From contig OY288244.1 in assembly GCA_958450325.1 (NCBI GenBank), positions 31,908,424 through 31,972,423 on the forward strand: a stretch of 64,000 bases of DNA, read 5' to 3'. Below, one piece after another: positions 1-10,556 of this stretch (position 1 is its first letter; every line of letters begins with the position of its first letter). The notes below the pieces were generated by a model. It searched no databases. It had not been told where the DNA came from and saw nothing but the letters and a program-made list of their open reading frames with translations. Both the position numbers and the translations under genes were made by a program. The stretch comes from Agrostemma githago. Its lineage: Eukaryota; Streptophyta; Magnoliopsida; Caryophyllales; Caryophyllaceae.

Positions 1-330
1 ACAGGCCGTACTAACAAGGACTGGGGGCAGGCCCCCCAACCTTGCATAAAAAATGCAAAGAGCCACCCTGCTTACCTCTGGGCAGGCAGGGGGCAGGCCC
101 CCTGGACTTTAAACAAAAGCCAGGGACAGGCCAGATTAACAAAGACTGGGGGCAGGCCCACAAACTTGTGTAAAGAGAAGCAATAAAAAACCCCCCTTAC
201 AGGCAGAAGCGGGCCGCGAATCAAGTTCATGAGGAATCAAAACAGACCAAACAAACAGAAAAAATTCACATAAAAAGAGTAGTGTCAAAGGAATACAAGA
301 CAAGAGTTTTTAAAAAGAAGTGATTACAAT
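1..330. repeat. GC-rich short repeats in Tat 3' internal region
   Basis: The block ACTGGGGGCAGGCCC occurs near 20 and again near 147, both preceded by a TAACAA(A/G)G stretch. A third GGGGGCAGGCCCC lies near 90. The units are partly self-complementary (GGGGGC...GCCCCC). No coding sequence is seen. The role is unknown; the position, just beyond the stop of the antisense gene, fits a 3' untranslated spacer. Confidence 0.55.
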
Positions 331-450
331 CAAGAGTACGGCAGCCGGCCACCAAAGGGCTCGGCGCGCAAAGAAGTAAGGAAATTAAAACATTGGCACA
401 GGCGCAGCAGGGGACGAGCTAGAGCCCTCTGAGGAAGACTGCCCTCCATG

Positions 451-1701
451 TTAAGAAGGGGCAGCATCTGAGCCGGAAGCAGCAGCTCCTTCAGACAGTC
501 TGCGCATTTGAGCTTCGTCCTTAGCGGTGTAGAGGGCCCGGAAAGCATCTTCGTCAAAACCAGGGAACATCTCCCTGACAGTTTCCATGACAACCCCTAG
601 GCAAGAGTTAGCACCATTAACGAAGCCCGCCGACACAGCCGTCTCCACCTCCTGGAGTATTTCGTCCCTCTCCTTCTCCCAATCCTTGGTCTTCGCCGCC
701 AGATCGCCAAGAACCGCCTGCAGATCAGAATTTGCCTTGGAAAGGCGCTCCTCGAGGTCAATGACGCTCTTCTTAGCATGATCCAGCTCAGCCAAAGCCT
801 TTCTGGCCCGCTCCAACTCCGCGAAGGCCTGCTGAGCTCTCTTTGACTCCTCCCCCAGGCGGGACACTTCCCTGATAGCCTTCTCACTCTCGGACTTCCA
901 GTGGATCGCCTGACCCTTGGCTTCTTCTAGCTCGGTCTCTTTTTTCGCCAACTGATCCTTCAGACTGGCAATGTGAGCAACGTCCCTCTCGACTACAGAA
1001 AGACGGTCAGAGTTGGACAGTTCCTCATCACCCAGGCGGCTGAGGGCCGCCAGCTCCGCGGAAGCTTGCATGATTCGGGAAGTGCGCTGAATGTACTGGG
1101 CCACTTGATTGGTAGCAGATTTGACAGTCTTAAGAAGATGGTCCGCTAGAACTGCCCCTGAGTCGGAAAGTAGGGCGGAAACATCTTGGCTGTCGCCTGC
1201 ATTATAGTGGAACTCGGCGTTCTCCTCGGAGAAAAGGGTGGAGGGAATCCCATGAGCAAAACGTTTAGGTTCAGGCGTGGAAGTCTCCAGGTCCACCACC
1301 TGGTCGGCACTTGGAGCCTCCCTGCTCCTCTTCCTAAGCAGCGCCCGGGGAGTGCTCTCCCCAGTCTCTTCGGAGCCTGCAGCCCGTGGCCCCGGGGGAA
1401 TCTGGACCCCTGCTGAAGGGCCCTCATGCCTGCCAACAGGCGAAGGGGTAGCCTCGAAGGCAATCGCCTTCGCAACTGGAGAGGGGGTGGCCTCAGAAAC
1501 CGCCATCTTTGCAGGCGTTGCTCTAGGGGGGGGGGGGGAGCCTTGGTCTACTGAACGATAGACCCTTCAAATCCTTCATTAGATTCTTCTCACCTCTCTT
1601 AAAATCAGGGGGAAGAGAAGGACGACTTTGGATAACCGTGAGATTCTCGTCCAAACCCAGGCGTCTCACCTCCCCTTTCCTCCAAATAAAGGTAGCAAGA
1701 T
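451..1701 (-). pseudogene. Antisense Tat gene, exon 2: coiled-coil C-terminal part
   Basis: A long open frame (1506 to 451, 351 codons) encodes a Pro/Ser/Thr-rich segment, a basic stretch (RKRSRE), then a long heptad-rich coiled coil of about 150 residues rich in Lys, Glu, Ala and Leu, and a conserved-looking tail. The exon really begins at 1701, after a CTTGCAG acceptor: the first 60 codons (ADLATFIWRK...) lie in another frame and meet the main frame across a run of 13 G at 1526-1538. One base more or less in that run would make exon 2 open throughout. Such coiled-coil tails follow the Transposase_28 domain in plant 'putative gypsy type transposon' proteins. Function unknown; not a catalytic protein. 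The frame break may be a real mutation or a homopolymer error. Confidence 0.7.
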
Positions 1702-1782
1702 CTGCAAGGCAAACAAACAAGCTATCAGAGCATTTTTAAAGGAAAGAAGAGTAAGAAGGAATCACCAGCACTCCTGAACTAC
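1702..1782 (-). other. Predicted 81-bp GT-AG intron of the antisense Tat gene
   Basis: Read on the minus strand, the donor is AAAG|GTAGTTC at 1782 and the acceptor is TTGCCTTGCAG| at 1702, behind a T/C-rich tract. Splicing joins codon phase 1 to phase 2 and gives ...GLDK-DLATFIW..., continuing the open frame. Without splicing the frame stops at 1736. Both sites fit plant consensus. Confidence 0.65.
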
Positions 1783-2799
1783 CTTTATCTAGACCCGGAT
1801 TCATGCCCAACCGGGTCAAGTAATTATCAGTCGCTATAAGCTCCGCATGAGGGAGCCATAAGGTGGGGCCATACACCCCATACTTGTTAGTGTGGGCAGC
1901 AAAGTAGGCCGTCAACTCCTTGTCCTTCTCACTTAGCTTAACCTCCAAGGCCTTTCCACCCACGCCAGGGTGGTACTCCTCAAGGGTCTCCAGCCTGGTG
2001 TGGACATGATTCCTGAAATGACGAGGAATCCTCCACCCATGGATGCTGTGTATGTAAAGGAAGTTGTTCTTCCAGTCCCTCAAGCTGTCCATGCCAGGCC
2101 ACACCAAACAATGTCCCTTCTGCCTCAAGAGGGAACAATAACCAGGGGAGCCCGTACTCCCAGGAGAAACCATCTGTAAGCCCACCATAAACCGCAGGGC
2201 GTCGATGGAAGGCTCCATGCGGTGGAAAAGACAGGTCCAGACATATGAAATCAACGCCCTGACAGCTGTGGCTGTCAGCTGGGCGATGGCGACGTTCATG
2301 CGCCTGAAGATCTCCTCTAAGGAAGGATGGAGGGGAAAGCGAAGGCCAAACTCTAAACATTTATGGTAAACCGCTATGCTCCCATCGGGGGGGTTGCATA
2401 CGGTATCCTTTTCGCCGGGGACAACAACTGTATACCCCTCCCCGAAGTTATAGAGCCGCTCAATCACGCCGGCGGCGTTCTTTGCAAGGATCGTCTCCCG
2501 ATTTTTCGGGTCAGGGAAAGTACTCAGAGGGATGCGGTATTTAGCCTTGTCTAAATAGTAAACCCTACCCCTTTCCCGACGAACGAGGGGGCCGGAAGTT
2601 CTGGAAGGGTTAACTTCCAACGCCTCGTCGTCCGAGTCAATAGCATCATACGAAGAGGGGTCAGGAGAATTACCGCCCCACTACCCGCCGAATGCTCTTC
2701 CTCAAGACCAACCTCCCTAGAGGAGGAGGCAAAATTCACCTCTTCCCCCCTCTTTGATGGATCGATAAAGGGCAAAATCCGTTCACGGGTTCTAGACAT
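1783..2799 (-). pseudogene. Antisense Tat gene, exon 1: Transposase_28-like (putative gypsy-type transposon) protein
   Basis: The likely start is ATG at 2799 (MSRTRERILPF). An acidic N-terminal region follows, then a frame change near 2680 at a G/C-rich run (GTAGTGGGGCGG), then an open frame to the intron donor at 1782. The central part (about 2400-2230) carries the signature CLEFGLRFPLHPSLEEIFRR followed by LTATAVRALISYVW, which matches what I know of Pfam Transposase_28 (PF04195), a family found in Tat-type retrotransposons and sometimes annotated as a plant gene. It lies opposite to the element's own transcription, so it needs its own promoter. Molecular role unknown; a nucleic-acid or chromatin role is only a guess. 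It has at least two frame breaks with exon 2, so it is scored as a pseudogene. Confidence 0.7.
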
Positions 2800-3386
2800 G
2801 TTACTCTAAAAAGAAGCGGAAAAAAGGAAATCGAAGAAAGAAAAAGAATGGAAGATGAAAATCTGACCTAAGATCGCCTGACAGCACGTTACAAGCCCGA
2901 AGAAAGAGTCTCTCAGGGAAATGGGGGTGCAAGGTAGGATACGATCCGTCAACACTCAAGGGTTTTTGACAGATAAAGAGAATAAGGGAGTTTCGAAGGA
3001 AAAGAAAGATTGAAAAAAAAAAGTGAAAGAATGGATGACTGATCACTTTTATAGAAAGAAAGGCATGCCAAGAGTCGCCCAACCCTCAGGAATTCACCCA
3101 AAGGCTGCGGTCCACGTGTCGCCCCCATGGAGGTTTGCTCTAAGTAGCTTCCCAAGAAAAACCTCGGGAGGACCAAAGGGTGTCAGAAGATTGGTCACCC
3201 TATGACGTCCCCCCTGGCAAAAAAAAAAAAAAAAAAAAAATTTCGCAGTGCACAAACGCGTCGCCTGATTTTCATTTCATTAAGTCTTACGAAGGAAAGT
3301 TACATCTTGAGACAGATACGAAAAGAAAAATACATAAGGCCCAAAAATTTCGGCCTGGCAGAAACCAAACACCCTGCCACGCAGGC
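2800..3386. other. Tat non-coding spacer upstream of the antisense gene
   Basis: A/G-rich on the plus strand, with a run of about 22 A at 3219-3240. No convincing ORF. If the antisense gene has its own promoter, it should lie here or just right of here on the minus strand; I see no clear TATA box in a sensible place. Confidence 0.4.
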
Positions 3387-3971
3387 CTAGTCATCGCCCA
3401 AATCTGGGGAATAATCCCCAGGGCTTCCTGGACTCCCGAGAGCCGAGCCCCAGTCCCAGTCTGGGGAGCCCTGGAAAGGGTCATCAGAAGCTCCGTCTTC
3501 ACCCTTGTCGCTCAGGCAACCAAGACCCTCGCTGTCATCAGAGTCATGGCTGCTATCTTCCCAGTCCCTGCCAAAGGGAACGGCCCGGGATTCGTCGCAG
3601 GTGCGACAGCCTGTCTTCTTCACAGGCGAAGAGGGACCTGACGCCAAGGAGGAATCAGTGTCAGAGAAGTTGGGGTCAAATTGTTCAGGGTGCAGCCATG
3701 GAAAGCACTCATGGCATCCCCTGTCAAAACAGCCCCCTCCCTGGGGGCAGCGCCTAAACCTAGGCGCAGCAGGAGGCGAGGACCTCCTAGGGCGTTTGCC
3801 CATCCTAACAGAGGCCTTCTGACTCCTCCGGCGGAAATGAAGTCGTGAACGGCGACTCCGGCGAACAGCTAGGTAAGCAGCACGAGCATATCGAAGCCTC
3901 CAAAATCCTCTGAAGATGAAAGTAACATGCCTAACTCCACGACGAGTTACACTTTTTTTGATCCAAGCCAT
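3387..3971 (-). CDS. Small basic/acidic antisense ORF of the Tat element, unrecognised
   Basis: Starting from the internal ATG at 3971 (MAWIKKSVTRR) it encodes about 194 residues. The first 75 residues are strongly basic (clusters such as RRSRRSR and GKRPRRSS, nuclear-targeting style). The middle has a cysteine cluster (CPQGG-GCFDRGCHECF) with the look of a metal site. The last 90 residues are acidic and Ser/Asp-rich (DSSHDSDDSEG). An alternative start at 4010 adds 13 hydrophobic residues. I recognise no family. It is on the same strand as the Transposase_28-like gene and probably lies within the element's 3' LTR, so a copy would also exist in the 5' LTR. The open frame with segregated charge is unlikely to be chance, but no homology supports it. 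Confidence 0.4.
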   Translation of the reverse strand: MAWIKKSVTRRGVRHVTFIFRGFWRLRYARAAYLAVRRSRRSRLHFRRRSQKASVRMGKRPRRSSPPAAPRFRRCPQGGGCFDRGCHECFPWLHPEQFDPNFSDTDSSLASGPSSPVKKTGCRTCDESRAVPFGRDWEDSSHDSDDSEGLGCLSDKGEDGASDDPFQGSPDWDWGSALGSPGSPGDYSPDLGDD

Positions 3972-5009
3972 GATTAAAGACAGAGAGAGGAAAAGTTGGA
4001 AATGGATCATAAAAATAGTGAAGGAAGATGCAATTTATACAAAGGCAAAAGCAGGGCATTAATGGTGCCCCAACCACCTCTGCAAGGAAGAGAGCCAATC
4101 ATCGAACTGGCACACTGCTCGAAAATTCTCTATGCAAAGGAGGGTAATCATAACAAAAGACGTTTGAACTCTCTGCATGCCCAGAGAAATTAAAGCATGT
4201 TCCTCCGGAACACGCGGCACATTTAATGCAAATGTCCAAGGAGTCAACCTCCCGCCGTCCCAAAACAAGACGTCGCCTGCCGAGCAGGAGCCCCGCTCCC
4301 CCTCAGCCGGCGAGGGCCAATTGATGGGGGTCGGTTGCCTGCCTTTGGCCGCCTGCCAGTCAGGCCCCAGGGCGACCAGTCCCAGAAGGAGGAAAGGCCT
4401 GCCCAGCAGACTTTCCATCAAGATCATTGAAATCTCCAAGTGTGGCCTTCATCCCCTAGCCGCCTGGCACAGCCTGGCCGCCCGCCAAACAGGGCAAACC
4501 AGGCCTCCAGCCTGCTTCCAAGGCGCTCCCGACTAAGCAGAACCAAAGGAGAACCGAGGACCCATCTGTCATTTTGCCTAAGGTAAGGGGAAATGAGTGA
4601 ACAAGGTGAGTCCACGTGTCGCACCAACATCCACCCATTTCCCTCCTCTTCTTTCTCTTTTCCTCTCTCTTGTGGGAAGGTATAAATACTTACCCCTTTC
4701 CCACATAAGAGGGGTTGGATTTTCTCTCTCTAGACTCTTACTCCTAAAAACGCCACCTAGTTCCTCACGAGCTAGGTTCGTCAAGGCATTTCACGGACTG
4801 ACTTAGGCATCGGAGAGGGTTTCCTCGGACAACCTCCGAGGCCCTGTGCGTTCATTGTGCAGGGAGCAGGTCAACTCCGCCGGGAAGGTCCGATCAAGGG
4901 AGTGAGAAGAAATGGAGCCTGAAGGAAATCAAACGATCAAATTTTCATCATTAACCCAATCATACAGCCCGGATCCAAGACCGGGTGAATTGTTTCCGTG
5001 ACCGGAACA
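3399..5009 (+). repeat. Tat 3' LTR (right end firm, left end tentative)
   Basis: The right end CCGGAACA at 5009 is supported by the join to Tekay LTR sequence. The left end is a guess at TGGGGAATAATCCCCA (3399), a palindromic start of a style seen in Tat LTRs, but no clear polypurine tract precedes it. The region contains the promoter TATA box at 4681. Confidence 0.4.
4681..4688 (+). promoter_or_regulatory. TATA box of Tat LTR
   Basis: TATAAATA follows a CT-rich tract and lies about 330 bp before the LTR end, a usual spacing for U3/R in long plant LTRs. It sets the element's sense strand as plus. Confidence 0.6.
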
Positions 5010-5680
5010 ACATAAAACTTATTTAGTCCTCATGTTCAAATAATACAACTTCGATAAATGGTTGTTTGAAGCGATATTGAATTTTATGGTGAAAATTTAT
5101 CTTATACTCTAGCAATTTTATTATACTTTATTTATATTGATGCTATTAAAATGGATTGCTCGGTTATGAGCGTTTGGCATGTTAACATGGGGTTATCCAT
5201 GGTGCCAAGATATTATCTTTTGGACCTTGTTCCATTTTATTTATGGTATGGCTAGAGTATAAGATATCGGGTAGATTTCAGGTTATTGGTCTACTAGAGA
5301 AGAGCAATACCAACCTGGGTAGGTTTCAGGTTATTGGCCTACCTAGTACCCTGGCATGGTTTCAGGTTATTGGACTGCTAAGGGTTGACCGTTCCTTATG
5401 GAATACTCTTATGAGTCTATGGATATTTCGTTTGGGGGTCAAGGGTCCGCACTTTTACGCCTTGACTGGTTAAGGGTCCGCACTTTTACGCCTTAACTAG
5501 ACATTTTGTCCCTCGAAAGTCTGGCCAGTCTTAGACATGGGTTCACGGTTATGTGTCCCACCGTAGGGTTATTTTGGTGTCAGGTTATTGGCATCGAAGT
5601 TTAGGGTTTCAGGTTATTGGCCCTAGGCGGTGCTCGTTCTTAGCTCGTGTTATTCTGTATATTTTGGTTCGAGTTCTGGA

Positions 5681-5738
<58 letters not shown>

Positions 5739-6241
5739 TCCGTTCTACATTTTATTTATTTATTTATGGCTTGGTATTAGTTACGTTGTCACGTATTCCT
5801 TGCTATTAATATTTATTTTATTACATGTTTTGATGAACTTTATATGTTATCATGTTTTTTAATTGGAGTATATATTATCTAGTAATTATATTCTCGTAAT
5901 TATGATTAGATTTTCATCAATCATGACTGGGAGGACTCCTAGTTACTCCCCACAGACCGTGGATTTTTTTTTTTCAGGTTGATGTGCTACTTGGTCATGA
6001 ATGGGGTTGACTTGAGAGAGAATAAATAATGAATTATATGTTTAATAATTGAACCTTGTAGTTTTATTTTTATCGGGTTTCAATTCCGAGAGTAGTTGTA
6101 TGCGTTAAGACATATTAATTATCTATGTTGGTAACACTCGGATTTAGTTAACCATGGTGTTTCCACCACCATGGTGTATTATTAATATAAGACGCTATAA
6201 TTATCAATCTTATTCCTTTTGTTTAAATTCCGGGAGTTAAA
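5010..6241 (+). repeat. Tekay 5' LTR, right-hand 1.2 kb (left part lost to Tat insertion)
   Basis: Nearly identical to 21187-22375. It ends GGGAGTTAAA here and GGGAGTTACA in the other copy, so the terminal C has mutated in this one. Five copies of (T/G)TCAGGTTATTGG are scattered between 5276 and 5620, and a TA dinucleotide run lies at about 5689-5738. Confidence 0.85.
5689..5738. repeat. (TA)n microsatellite in Tekay LTR
   Basis: An alternating TA tract with one TG interruption. The sister LTR has a shorter tract at about 21834-21868. The Tyr/Ile ORFs over it are artefacts. Confidence 0.9.
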
Positions 6242-6243
6242 GT

Positions 6244-6256
6244 TGGTATCAGAGCC
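6244..6256 (+). other. Primer-binding site, initiator tRNA-Met (Tekay)
   Basis: TGGTATCAGAGCC lies two bases after the LTR end and is complementary to the 3' end of plant initiator tRNA-Met. Confidence 0.9.
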
Positions 6257-6481
6257 AGAACGCTCCCAACACTCTCGGATTGAGATAAGACTTAAACAAA
6301 TATTAATTTGACTAAGAGAGAGTGCGGTAGAAACAAGTAAGGACTCAAATGTTGTTTATATTATGGGTCTCTTACTTGTGGGTAATATATGCATTTGTTG
6401 TCTCCTTATGATTGAGTAGTTGCACGTTAGTGGTAGCATAGGGTCTCTACCACTAGAATCACTTGTTATCTTTGGTTGCAG

Positions 6482-7545
6482 ATGAATACCCGCCAGGGAA
6501 ACGGCCACGCCAACGCTGAGAATGATAGGGTTCGTATGATCGAGACGACTTTACTAAAACTACTGGAGAAAGAGAACAATGCTCCACAAGTTGATCGTGA
6601 AGGATCCGTCTTTGAGCGTTTCAATCGCCACAAGCCCCCAGAATTCATGGGAGTCACGGACCCTATCATCCTTGAGAATTGGACCCACCAAATGGAAAAG
6701 TTGTTTATCGTGACCCAGATACCTGAAAATATGAAAATTGATTTGGCTAGCTTTTACTTCCGCGATGAAGCAGATCGTTGGTGGGACCTTATGAAAGACT
6801 CGCTAAGGGCTCAACCAGGGTTTGGCTGGTCTGAGTTCAAAGAAAGTGTGAAAGCTCGTTTTTATCCCGAGGCTCTTCGTTGAAGGAAGCAACAAGAATT
6901 CTTGGATCTTGAGCAAGGTGATATGACTGTTGAGGAATAAACAAGAAAATTCATAGAACTTGCTTGTTTTGCATCCATGGTAATTCGGACTGAGACGGAG
7001 AAAATTCGTCGCTATGAATTGAGGTTAGCTCCAAAGGTTCGTACTGCAATTGCGGCTCTCCCCTCGCAGACTTTTCAAGAAGCTTATAACCGTGCCCTTA
7101 GTGTTTATGATGCGGTTCTGAGTCAAGAAACTCTTGAGCGTCGATCGGGAAAGAGAACACCTGCTCCATTGCCAGCTATCCAAGGACCTGCGAAAAAGAT
7201 GAAGTATAACAACACTTCTGGGACAACTCTCCCTAACACCACTAACCAGAGCGATCGTCAATGTTTTCGTTGCAAGAAAGCTTATCACCCTGGGAAGAAT
7301 TGCAATGGGACTGATATTACATGCTACAATTGCCAGGGTATTGGTCACACTGCAAATCGTTGCCCCCAAAGAGTTTCTCAAGGTTCGGGGAGTGGCAGTG
7401 AGAATAATAGACCTCAACAGGTGCCCAACCAGGGTCGTATTTATGTGATGAACCATGCGGAGGCAGAGACTAATCCAGATGTCATTACTGGTACATTTCT
7501 TGCTAACTCTATTCCTGCATTCGTATTATTTGATACTGGTGCATC
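6482..7545 (+). pseudogene. gag: Tekay gag, broken by two stop codons
   Basis: Starts at ATG 6482 (MNTRQGNGH). The capsid-like gag core is visible (FNRHKPPEFMG, WTHQMEKLF, FYFRDEADRWWD, FYPEALR). TGA at 6881 and TAA at 6938 interrupt an otherwise continuous frame, which resumes through LACFASMVIRTETEKIRRYE. Two zinc knuckles follow: CFRCKKAYHPGKNC and CYNCQGIGHTANRC, both CX2CX4HX4C. The frame then runs into the protease motif FDTGAS at about 7528-7545. Gag would form the virus-like particle and bind the RNA; with two stops this copy cannot. Confidence 0.9.
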
Positions 7546-8703
7546 CTTAAGGCTCAACTCATACCTAGTGCCCCCACTAAAACCACCATAGCTCTTCCCA
7601 CTGGGGAGATTGTCTCTTGTTCCACAGTCTTTCGTGACATTTCCATATCCATTGCGGGAACTGACTTTCCCGCTGATCTCATAAGTTTTAAACTCTCGGA
7701 ATTCGACATTATACTTGGCATGGATTGGTTAGCTAGGTTTGACGCAAAGTTCATGTGTCGAGATCAAAAGATCATTTTGAAAAGTCCTTTGGGTACAAGG
7801 ATTTCGTATAAGGGTATCTCAGTTAAACCAGGAATTAAATGGGTGTCTGCCCTAAAGATTAGGGAATTGAGGAGAAAGGGATATCAGCTGTATTTATGTA
7901 GTGTACAAGATGTCACTAGGGAAGCTAAGATTGAGGATATTCCTATTGTTCGGGAGTTCGGCGATGTGTTTCCCGATGATCTTCCAGGTGTCCCTCCAGA
8001 GCGAGATGTCGAGTTTAACATCGACCTCCTACCCGATACTGGACCTATTTCAAAGGCACCCTACCGTATGGCTCCTGCCGAAATGCAAGAGTTAAAGAAA
8101 CAACTGGAGGAATTGATAGATAAGGGCTTTATTCGCCCAAGTGTGTCACGTTGGGGTGCCCCAGTACTGTTTGTGAGAAAGAAGGATGGAAGCATGAGAT
8201 TATGCATCGACTATAGAGAATTGAACAAGGTAACGATCAAGAACCGTTACCCACTCCCAAGAATCGAGTATTTATTCGATCAACTTAAGGGAGCAAGTAC
8301 TTTCTCAAAGATCGACTTGAGGTCGGGTTATCATCAAATCCCAGTGAGGAAAGAGGATATCCCTAAAACCGCTTTTCGATCAAGGTATGGGCACTATGAG
8401 TTTGTAGTGATGCCCTTTGGCCTAACCAACGCTCCAACGGTGTTTATGGATCAAATGAATAGGACCTTCCATGAGTATTTGGACAAATGTGTAGTGGTAT
8501 TCATCGATGATATCCTCATTTATTCAAAGAATGAAGAGGAACATGCAAAACATCTGAGGTCGATATTGGAGACGTTAAGAAAGCAAAAGTGGTTTGCGAA
8601 GTTCTCAAAATGGGAATTCTGGCTTAAGAAGGTTGCATTTTTAGGCCATGTCGTTTCTGGTGAAGGCATTAGCGTTGACCCAGCTAAGGTCAACCTACAG
8701 TGA
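7546..8703 (+). pseudogene. pol: Tekay protease and reverse transcriptase (frameshifted)
   Basis: Just after the protease active-site DTGAS the frame shifts and some residues usual after that motif appear to be missing. The protease body continues in the new frame (ALPTGEIVSCS, FDIILGMDWL near 7700-7730). RT follows: LCIDYRELNKVTIKNRYPLP near 8200-8260, FSKIDLRSGYHQI, FVVMPFGLTNAPTVF and the catalytic FIDDILIYS near 8500. The acidic pair of the active site is kept. The frame ends at TGA 8701-8703; homology continues one frame over, so a one-base shift lies at about 8690-8700. Confidence 0.9.
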
Positions 8704-10556
8704 ATTGGGAAAGTCCAAAGAATGTGAGAGAAATACGTAGCTTCTTGGGTCTGGCAGGATACTACCGAAGGTTCGTCAAGGACTTCTCAAAGGTAGCAAA
8801 GCCAATGACTTCTTTATTGAAGAAGGAGTCAAAATTTGTGTGGTCTAGTGCATGCGAAGAGGCGTTTGAAGAGTTAAAGAAAAGATTAACGTCAGCACCA
8901 ATCTTGACTTTACCCGAAGAAGGAGTGAGCTTTGATGTTTACAGCGATGCGTCAAAGAATGGACTCGGCTGTGTGTTGATGCAAAATGGAAAGGTGGTGG
9001 CCTATGCCTCAAGACAACTAAAGGAATGCGAGAAAAACTACCCGACTCATGATCTCGAGTTGGAAGCGGTAGTCTTTGCTCTCAAGATTTGGAGGCACTA
9101 TCTTTATGGGGTATCATGCAACTTTTACACCGATCACAAGAGCTTAAAGTACATTTTTACCCAAAGAGATCTAAACGCAAGGCAAAGGAGGTGGATAGAA
9201 TTGATTAACGACTACGACCTCCAACTTCAATACCATGAAGGTAAGGCCAATGTGGTGGCCGATGAATTAAGTAGAAAAGAAAAACACACAATGAATGCCG
9301 TCATGGTGTTGCCCGATGACCTTTGTCATGATTTCCGAAAGTTGAATTTAGAGGTAGTTCAGCAAGGAAGTATCGCTCTGAATGCTATGAGTGCTGAACC
9401 TGAGATCTACCACGAAATTCGAATTAAACAACAAGAGGATCCAGTGCTTGAAGGCCTACGTGCCAAGGTCGGTGAAGAAAATGATTTTGAAGTCTGGACG
9501 GATGGAAGTTTAAGATTTCAAGGTAGGTGGTGCATCCCTGACTGTGATGATCTTAAAATGAAGATTATGCAGGAAGCTCATAGTACATCATACTCTATTC
9601 ATCCTGGTGGGGATAAGATGTATAAGGATTTGAAGAAATTCTTTTGGTGGCCTAACATGAAAAGAGAAATTGCGAATTTTGTGGCCAGATGTCTTACCTG
9701 TCAGAAAGTAAAGTTCGAACATCGAAGACCTGGTGGTCTCCTGCAGCCCTTAGAAATACCCGTGTGGAAATGGGATTCCATCTCTATGGACTTTGTAACT
9801 GGGTTACCAAAGTCGCCCATGGGAAAGAATGCCATTTGGGTAGTGGTGGACCGTTTAACTAAAGTAGCTCACTTCATTCCAATGAAAGATACTTGGAGTT
9901 TGGATGAGATGGCGGTAGCATACCAAAGAGAAGTTATTAGATTTCATGGAGTTCCTAAAGACATAGTTTCTGATCGTGACCCACGATTTTGTTCGCATTT
10001 TTGGAGGAAGCTCCAGGAGGCGTTAGGTAGTAAGTTAAAGTTGAGCACAGCTTTTCACGCTGCTACCGATGGCCAAACCGAACGCACTATTCAAACTTTA
10101 GAGGATATGCTCCGAGCATGCGTGCTAGAATTCCAAACAGGATGGGAGAGAAGTCTTCCCTTAATAAAGTTCTCGTACAATAACAGTTACCACGCTAGTA
10201 TCAAGATGGCTCCATTTGAGGCCTTGTATGGGAGGAAATGTCGTAGTCCTTTATGTTGGGATGATATTAGTGAGGTTGCAGTTGTTGGCCCTGAGATGAT
10301 CCAAGAGTCCATTGAGCAAGTTAAGTTGATCCGGGAAAAGATGAAAGCGGCTCAAGATCGGCAAAAGTCATATGCTGACTTGCGTCGAAGGCAAGTAGAA
10401 TTTGATGTTGGGGACAAGGTCTTTCTTAAGGTGTCGCCCATGAGAGGGGTGAAGAGATTTGGAATTAAGGGAAAATTGAGCCCTAAGTTTGTAGGACCAT
10501 ATGAAGTACTTGAACGAATTGGTGAAGTAGCTTATAAGTTAGCTTTTACCCCCTAA
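8702..10556 (+). pseudogene. pol: Tekay RNase H and integrase
   Basis: Joins RT by a frame shift at about 8695. RNase H is at about 8930-9280 (VYSDASKNGLGCVL, LELEAVVFALK, YTDHKSLKYIF, VADELSRK). Integrase begins with the HHCC zinc domain (H-x-P-G-G near 9590, CLTCQKVK near 9700). The DDE core is visible as MDFVTGLPKS (about 9790), IVSDRDPRF (about 9965) and HAATDGQTERTIQ (about 10060). The GPY/F module follows (LSPKFVGPYEVLERIGEVAYKL cut short). The frame stops at 10556 in ACCCCCTAA; one extra T at about 10545 explains this, since the chromodomain region continues in another frame. Confidence 0.9.

Larger units (their letters stand above)
1..5009 (+). mobile_element. Ty3/gypsy Tat-lineage retrotransposon, 3' part (truncated by window edge)
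   Basis: The right end is an LTR terminus. It has a TATA box at 4681 on the plus strand, a GC-rich leader with GGCATCGGAGAGGG- and CCTCCGAGGCC-type motifs typical of Tat elements, and ends in CCGGAACA at 5009. The next base begins sequence that is continuous in the undisturbed Tekay LTR copy at about 21187 (TTAACATAAAAC), so this element was inserted into that LTR. The probable 5-bp target duplication is ACATA or AACAT; its partner lies outside the window. Pol is not in the window. The visible genes are antisense, an arrangement I recall for Tat-lineage (Retand-like) elements with extra ORFs downstream of pol. Lineage is inferred from LTR style and the Transposase_28-like protein. Confidence 0.7.

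Noticed and set aside
5553..5862. ORFs with Tyr-Ile repeats over the Tekay LTR
   Set aside because: They translate the (TA)n microsatellite and recur in the second LTR copy; low complexity, no gene features.
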